From Sulfobacillus harzensis (GTDB lineage: Bacteria; Bacillota; Sulfobacillia; Sulfobacillales; Sulfobacillaceae): a DNA stretch of 55,233 nucleotides. Shown here piece by piece: positions 54,282-55,233 of this stretch. The position numbers were made by a program, and so were the translations under genes. Within the stretch, counting starts at the first letter, position 1. Each line of letters opens with the position of its first letter. The DNA lies in NCBI RefSeq assembly GCF_012933365.1, contig NZ_JABBVZ010000019.1, positions 1-55,233 on the forward strand. Reading direction: 5' to 3'. The notes below the pieces were generated by a model, which was not told where the DNA came from, searched no databases, and saw nothing but the letters and a program-made list of their open reading frames with translations.

Positions 54282-54602
54282 CTAATTGTCCGAATGTTGC
54301 GATATCGCTTGGCGGGCGGCGTTGGCATCTCGGGCACGGAGTGCTTCGATAATGACGGAATGCTCGATGCACCCCTCGGACATGCCAATAACTAGCTCAA
54401 AAGCCGTGCAACCATGAATCCGCGGTTGGGCCGATAAAAGACGCGCCGTTCACTGGCTAGTTGAAAAAGGGATTCGCGTACTACGCTGATGCTGCAGCCT
54501 AGTTCCCGCGAGAGTTGATCGATCAAGAGCTTTTTTCCCGGCGGCAGTTGGTGGTCAAGGATTTTTTTGTTTTAGATGTTCGTAAACCTGTTGATTTAGC
54601 AC
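54282..54602 (-). pseudogene. Broken GntR/FCD regulator gene
   Basis: Reading leftwards, the sequence LNQQVYEHLKQKILDHQLPP, then LLIDQLSRELGCSISVVRES, then RRVFYRPNRGFM is a normal GntR winged helix, but it can be read only if one base is removed from a run of seven A (T at 54562-54568 on the plus strand); as it stands the frame meets a stop. After the DNA-binding domain a TAG occurs, and in another frame the sequence jumps to the C-terminal FCD segment, GCIEHSVIIEALRARDAN and AARQAISQHSDN, ending at 54282. Most of the FCD domain is therefore deleted. It probably once regulated the adjacent sugar-acid transporter and lyase genes. Confidence 0.75.
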
Positions 54603-54799
54603 GGGTACCTGAACGGCCTTGGCGGTCGTGGGCCGTCGCCTTGCTGGCTAGGTCTTGTGGCTTGTCAAGGTGCAGATTATACCAAAAAGCATTGACTAAT
54701 CATGGCAGGCTTTGTAAAATGCGGCAAAGTTCCCAAACACAGGAAAAAATTATCGATCGGTAAAAGTGGACACGACGCGATGCCGCGCGATATAAGGAG

Positions 54800-55012
54800 G
54801 TGCTGGCGATTAGCGGTGCTGATTTGGCTAAGGAACAGGACGCTCGAACACTAGGCTCGGATCCGTTGGTTCAATTAATTCATGTTACTAAGCGCTTCGG
54901 TCACACCGACTACTGCGCCTCCACCAGCAAGTACAGGTTTTGCCTGATGATGAGCCCGCTAAATATCATCGGCGGCGCAGGTTCGCCGGTCAATCCATTA
55001 GCCTTGCTTTAG
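54800..55012 (+). pseudogene. Possible ABC ATPase N-terminal relic
   Basis: A 70-codon frame preceded by ATAAGGAGG contains LVQLIHVTKRFG, which resembles the first strand of ABC ATPases, but there is no Walker A motif and the remainder (SKYRFCLMMSPLNIIGG) matches nothing recognised. It could be a start of a sugar ABC ATPase disrupted soon after residue 35, or chance. The flanks 54603-54799 and 55013-55233 hold no supportable gene. Confidence 0.25.
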
Positions 55013-55180
55013 TTTAGGAACGGACGACTGAATACCGATACATGGTGCTGCTGACCGGCATGCTGAGACAACGAAGCCAGTTGCTAATAAGCCTGCGTTG
55101 CGCCACCCTCTTGACGAATGACTCACATCGGTCGTTTCCGTGTTGCCTACAAATCTCTAGGAGCCTTTTCATTTAATCCG

Positions 55181-55201
55181 AACCCGCACGGCGCGCGGGT
55201 T
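55181..55201. terminator. Short terminator-like hairpin at the right edge
   Basis: AACCCGC at 55181-55187 pairs with GCGGGTT at 55195-55201, with a 7-base loop and a weak T-run. It could terminate a gene outside the window. Confidence 0.35.
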
Positions 55202-55233
55202 TGACGCATTGGACGCTGCGATTTTCCTACACT

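Noticed and set aside
1..55233. CRISPR arrays, tRNA or rRNA genes, replication origins and phage modules
   Set aside because: No regularly spaced repeats, cloverleaf-like sequences, rRNA segments or phage structural genes were noticed on either strand.

Overview
The window looks like a chromosome segment of an endospore-forming, moderately GC-rich Bacillota. The evidence is a partial GerA-type germinant receptor gene and a Spo0E-like gene at the left end, strong Gram-positive ribosome binding sites, many GTG and TTG starts, and GlpP-type antitermination. The mixture would suit a Sulfobacillus-like mixotroph, but that genus is inference. It is an accessory catabolic region: transporters, hydrolases and local regulators, with few housekeeping genes. 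No rRNA, tRNA, CRISPR array or prophage was seen.

Layout. 1-1547 (minus): spore genes. 1979-8414: an MFS transporter, three consecutive MmgE/PrpD-family genes and a GntR/FCD regulator. 8791-15310: a GAF-PucR regulator, two tandem M20 amidohydrolases, an MFS transporter and a metal-dependent amidohydrolase. 15450-21328: a LysR regulator divergent from a D-cysteine desulfhydrase-like enzyme, an Asp/Glu racemase-like protein, a DUF3311/SSS transporter pair and a third M20 enzyme. 21505-25392: a CUT2-type sugar ABC importer with its LacI regulator and a clear operator. 25599-26753: a class V aminotransferase-like gene.

26898-39003 is the most coherent block: a glycerol and dihydroxyacetone island. 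A PTS Enzyme I gene is divergent from glpA-glpB-glpC-glpP-HPr-glpF-glpK-dhaK-dhaL-dhaM, followed by a PucR-type regulator. No sugar-specific EII component is present in the window, so EI and HPr look dedicated to feeding phosphate through DhaM and DhaL to dihydroxyacetone on DhaK. Two intrinsic terminators sit in leaders, one before glpA and one before glpF, and both are preceded by a similar purine-rich element. They fit control by the locally encoded antiterminator GlpP.

39039-41810 (minus) holds a zinc alcohol/formaldehyde-type dehydrogenase and an MFS transporter. 42016-50867 is a GntR/UTRA regulator followed by a peptide-family (Opp/Dpp type) ABC importer, a PfkB kinase and a GH4 glycosidase, probably for a beta-glucoside or similar oligosaccharide. 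The right end (51094-55233) is a decaying zone with an IS3 transposase fragment, a DapA-family lyase with an ACS-type MFS transporter, a broken GntR gene and mostly non-coding sequence.
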